The position numbers and the translations under genes were made by a program. Positions 7,495 to 8,712 of a stretch of DNA of 8,712 nucleotides are shown here, one piece after another. Under the pieces are notes generated by a model that saw only the letters and a list, made by a program, of their open reading frames with translations, was not told where the DNA came from and searched no databases. Numbering within the stretch: the stretch's first letter is position 1; every line of letters begins with the position of its first letter. Source of the DNA: JBFWNZ01 sp050250795 (lineage in GTDB: Bacteria > Pseudomonadota > Alphaproteobacteria > UBA8366); contig JBFWNZ010000153.1 in NCBI GenBank assembly GCA_050250795.1, positions 1-8,712 on the forward strand, in the 5' to 3' direction.

Positions 7495-8712
7495 GTGGCG
7501 GAACACGCGACAGACCCGCGCATCGAGGCGTATTTCGACCGCCTCTGGCCGCTGCCGCGGAGCATCACCGGCGACGCCGTGCGCCGCACGCACGACATCC
7601 TGGGCGAAATCCTGCCGCTGCAACGGATCGAGGTTCCGTCGGGACGGCAGGTCTTCGATTGGACGATCCCACCGGAATGGGTCCTGCGCGAAGCCTATAT
7701 CATCGACCCTGCAGGCCGACGCCGCTGCGATGTCCGCCAGAACAACCTGCATCTGGTCGGCTATTCGATGCCGTTCCGGGGTACGCTCAGCCGGGCCGAA
7801 CTCGATGCCCATCTCTTCAGCGATCCGAACCGGCCCGACGCGGTCCCCTATGTCACAAGCTATTACGAGCGGCGATGGGGGTTCTGCCTGTCGCATCGCG
7901 AACGGTCGGAACTGCCCGAAGGCGACTATACGGTCGTCGTCGATACGGCTTTCGACGACTGCGGCTCGCTGACGATCTCGGAAGCGGTCGTGCCCGGCAC
8001 GACAGAGGACGAGGTGGTCCTGGTCTCGCACACCTGCCATCCGTCGATGGCCAACGACCAGTTATCGGGCCCGCTGGTCACGGCCTTCCTGCATGAGCGG
8101 ATCGCCCGCTGGCCGGACCGCCGCCTGACCTACCGCTTCGTCTTCCTGCCGGAGACGATCGGCAGTCTCGCCTATATCCATATGCGCGAGGCCCAGCTTC
8201 GCCGGCACCTGGTCGGCGGCTATGTGCTTGCGTTGCTCGGCGGGCCTGGCCCCTTCACCTATCGCCAGTCGCGCCGCGGGGACAGCGCGGCCGACCGGGC
8301 CGCGCTCGCGGTCCTGCCGCAGCATGGCGAAACCGACATCCGTGCCTTCCGCCCCGCCGGAGGCAACGACCAGCGACAGTTCTGCGCGCCGGGTTTCGAC
8401 TTTCCGGTCGGCTGCATCACGCACACGCCGGAGGCGAAGGGCGCCGAGTATCACAGTTCCCTGGACAACAAGGCGTGGCTGTCCTTTCCCGCCCTCATGA
8501 AAAGCATCGACGCGGTCGAACAGGTTTGCCGTGCGCTGGACACGAATATCGCGTATCGAAACCTGAAGCCGTTCGGCGAGCCGCAACTGTCCAAATACGG
8601 CCTGTACCCCTCGACGGGCCTATCCGGACTGACGAGCCTCGGAGATTTCCACCGTGCCGTCCTGTGGCTGCTGAATTATTCCGACGGGATGAACGACCTT
8701 CTCTCAATTTCC
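7495..8712 (+). CDS. COG4310-type aminopeptidase-like zinc protein (DUF2172/DUF4910), 3' partial
   Basis: The frame is open to the right edge; 406 codons are present from the GTG start. It matches the COG4310 family, often annotated DUF4910 with DUF2172 inserted, which is found in surface-polysaccharide and flagellin-glycan loci. LPRSITGD near residues 15-24 opens the protein. The M28-like metal site is visible as HTCHP at 179-183 and ND at 187-188, with the likely catalytic Glu220 in PETIGS at 219-224. The run EYHSSLDN at 318-325 supplies H320 and D324. SRRGDS (about 260-265) and GGNDQRQFCAPGF (about 288-300) are further family landmarks. A C-terminal winged-helix part is starting at the edge. 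The natural substrate of the family is unknown; an amide on a modified sugar is a plausible alternative to a peptide. The start could instead be the ATG at 7477, six codons earlier. It follows the PhyH gene by 27 bases (9 if the ATG is used). Confidence 0.88.
   Translation, partial: MAEHATDPRIEAYFDRLWPLPRSITGDAVRRTHDILGEILPLQRIEVPSGRQVFDWTIPPEWVLREAYIIDPAGRRRCDVRQNNLHLVGYSMPFRGTLSRAELDAHLFSDPNRPDAVPYVTSYYERRWGFCLSHRERSELPEGDYTVVVDTAFDDCGSLTISEAVVPGTTEDEVVLVSHTCHPSMANDQLSGPLVTAFLHERIARWPDRRLTYRFVFLPETIGSLAYIHMREAQLRRHLVGGYVLALLGGPGPFTYRQSRRGDSAADRAALAVLPQHGETDIRAFRPAGGNDQRQFCAPGFDFPVGCITHTPEAKGAEYHSSLDNKAWLSFPALMKSIDAVEQVCRALDTNIAYRNLKPFGEPQLSKYGLYPSTGLSGLTSLGDFHRAVLWLLNYSDGMNDLLSIS

Noticed and set aside
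7069..8040. 323-codon open frame on the minus strand
   Set aside because: It is antisense to the PhyH and COG4310 genes, both of which have clear family motifs.
7359..8096. 245-codon open frame on the plus strand
   Set aside because: It straddles the end of the PhyH gene and the start of the COG4310 gene in a different frame and has no coherent domain.

Overview
The window is a GC-rich, almost wall-to-wall coding stretch with eight genes, all on the + strand. The first and last are cut by the window edges. Codon use and protein style suggest an alphaproteobacterium, perhaps Rhodospirillales-like. This is a soft inference, because no rRNA, tRNA or other phylogenetic marker is present.

Left third (2-3047): three sugar-activating genes. 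They are an N-acetyl sugar amidotransferase of the PseA/PtmG/WbuX family (5' end outside the window), a CMP-nonulosonate cytidylyltransferase of the NeuA/LegF/PseF type, and a CBS-domain plus nucleotidyltransferase protein of the PtmE type. Together they point to a nine-carbon acidic sugar (nonulosonate), most likely a legionaminic-acid type made from a GDP-linked glucosamine precursor. The sugar may carry an acetamidino group and is then activated with CMP. The dehydratase, aminotransferase, epimerase and synthase needed for a whole pathway are not here and would have to lie outside the window.

Middle (3067-6670): a 648-residue protein that I read as a candidate GT-B-like surface-sugar transferase without a firm family, followed by two different acetyltransferases. 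One is FemAB/BioF2-like (Acetyltransf_6) and the other is a PseH-like GNAT.

Right (6667-8712): a PhyH-type Fe(II)/2-oxoglutarate oxygenase, then a COG4310-type (DUF2172/DUF4910) zinc aminopeptidase-like protein that runs off the right edge.

Five of the seven junctions are 4-base ATGA stop/start overlaps. The other two are short gaps, so the genes almost certainly form part of one translationally coupled operon. No promoter, terminator, RNA gene, repeat, mobile element or CRISPR array was seen, and no gene-free stretch is longer than about 30 bases. The most interesting idea is that the right-hand five genes are a tailoring and transfer module producing an unusual, further-modified nonulosonate for flagellin, capsule or O-antigen. 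That is inference from gene content.
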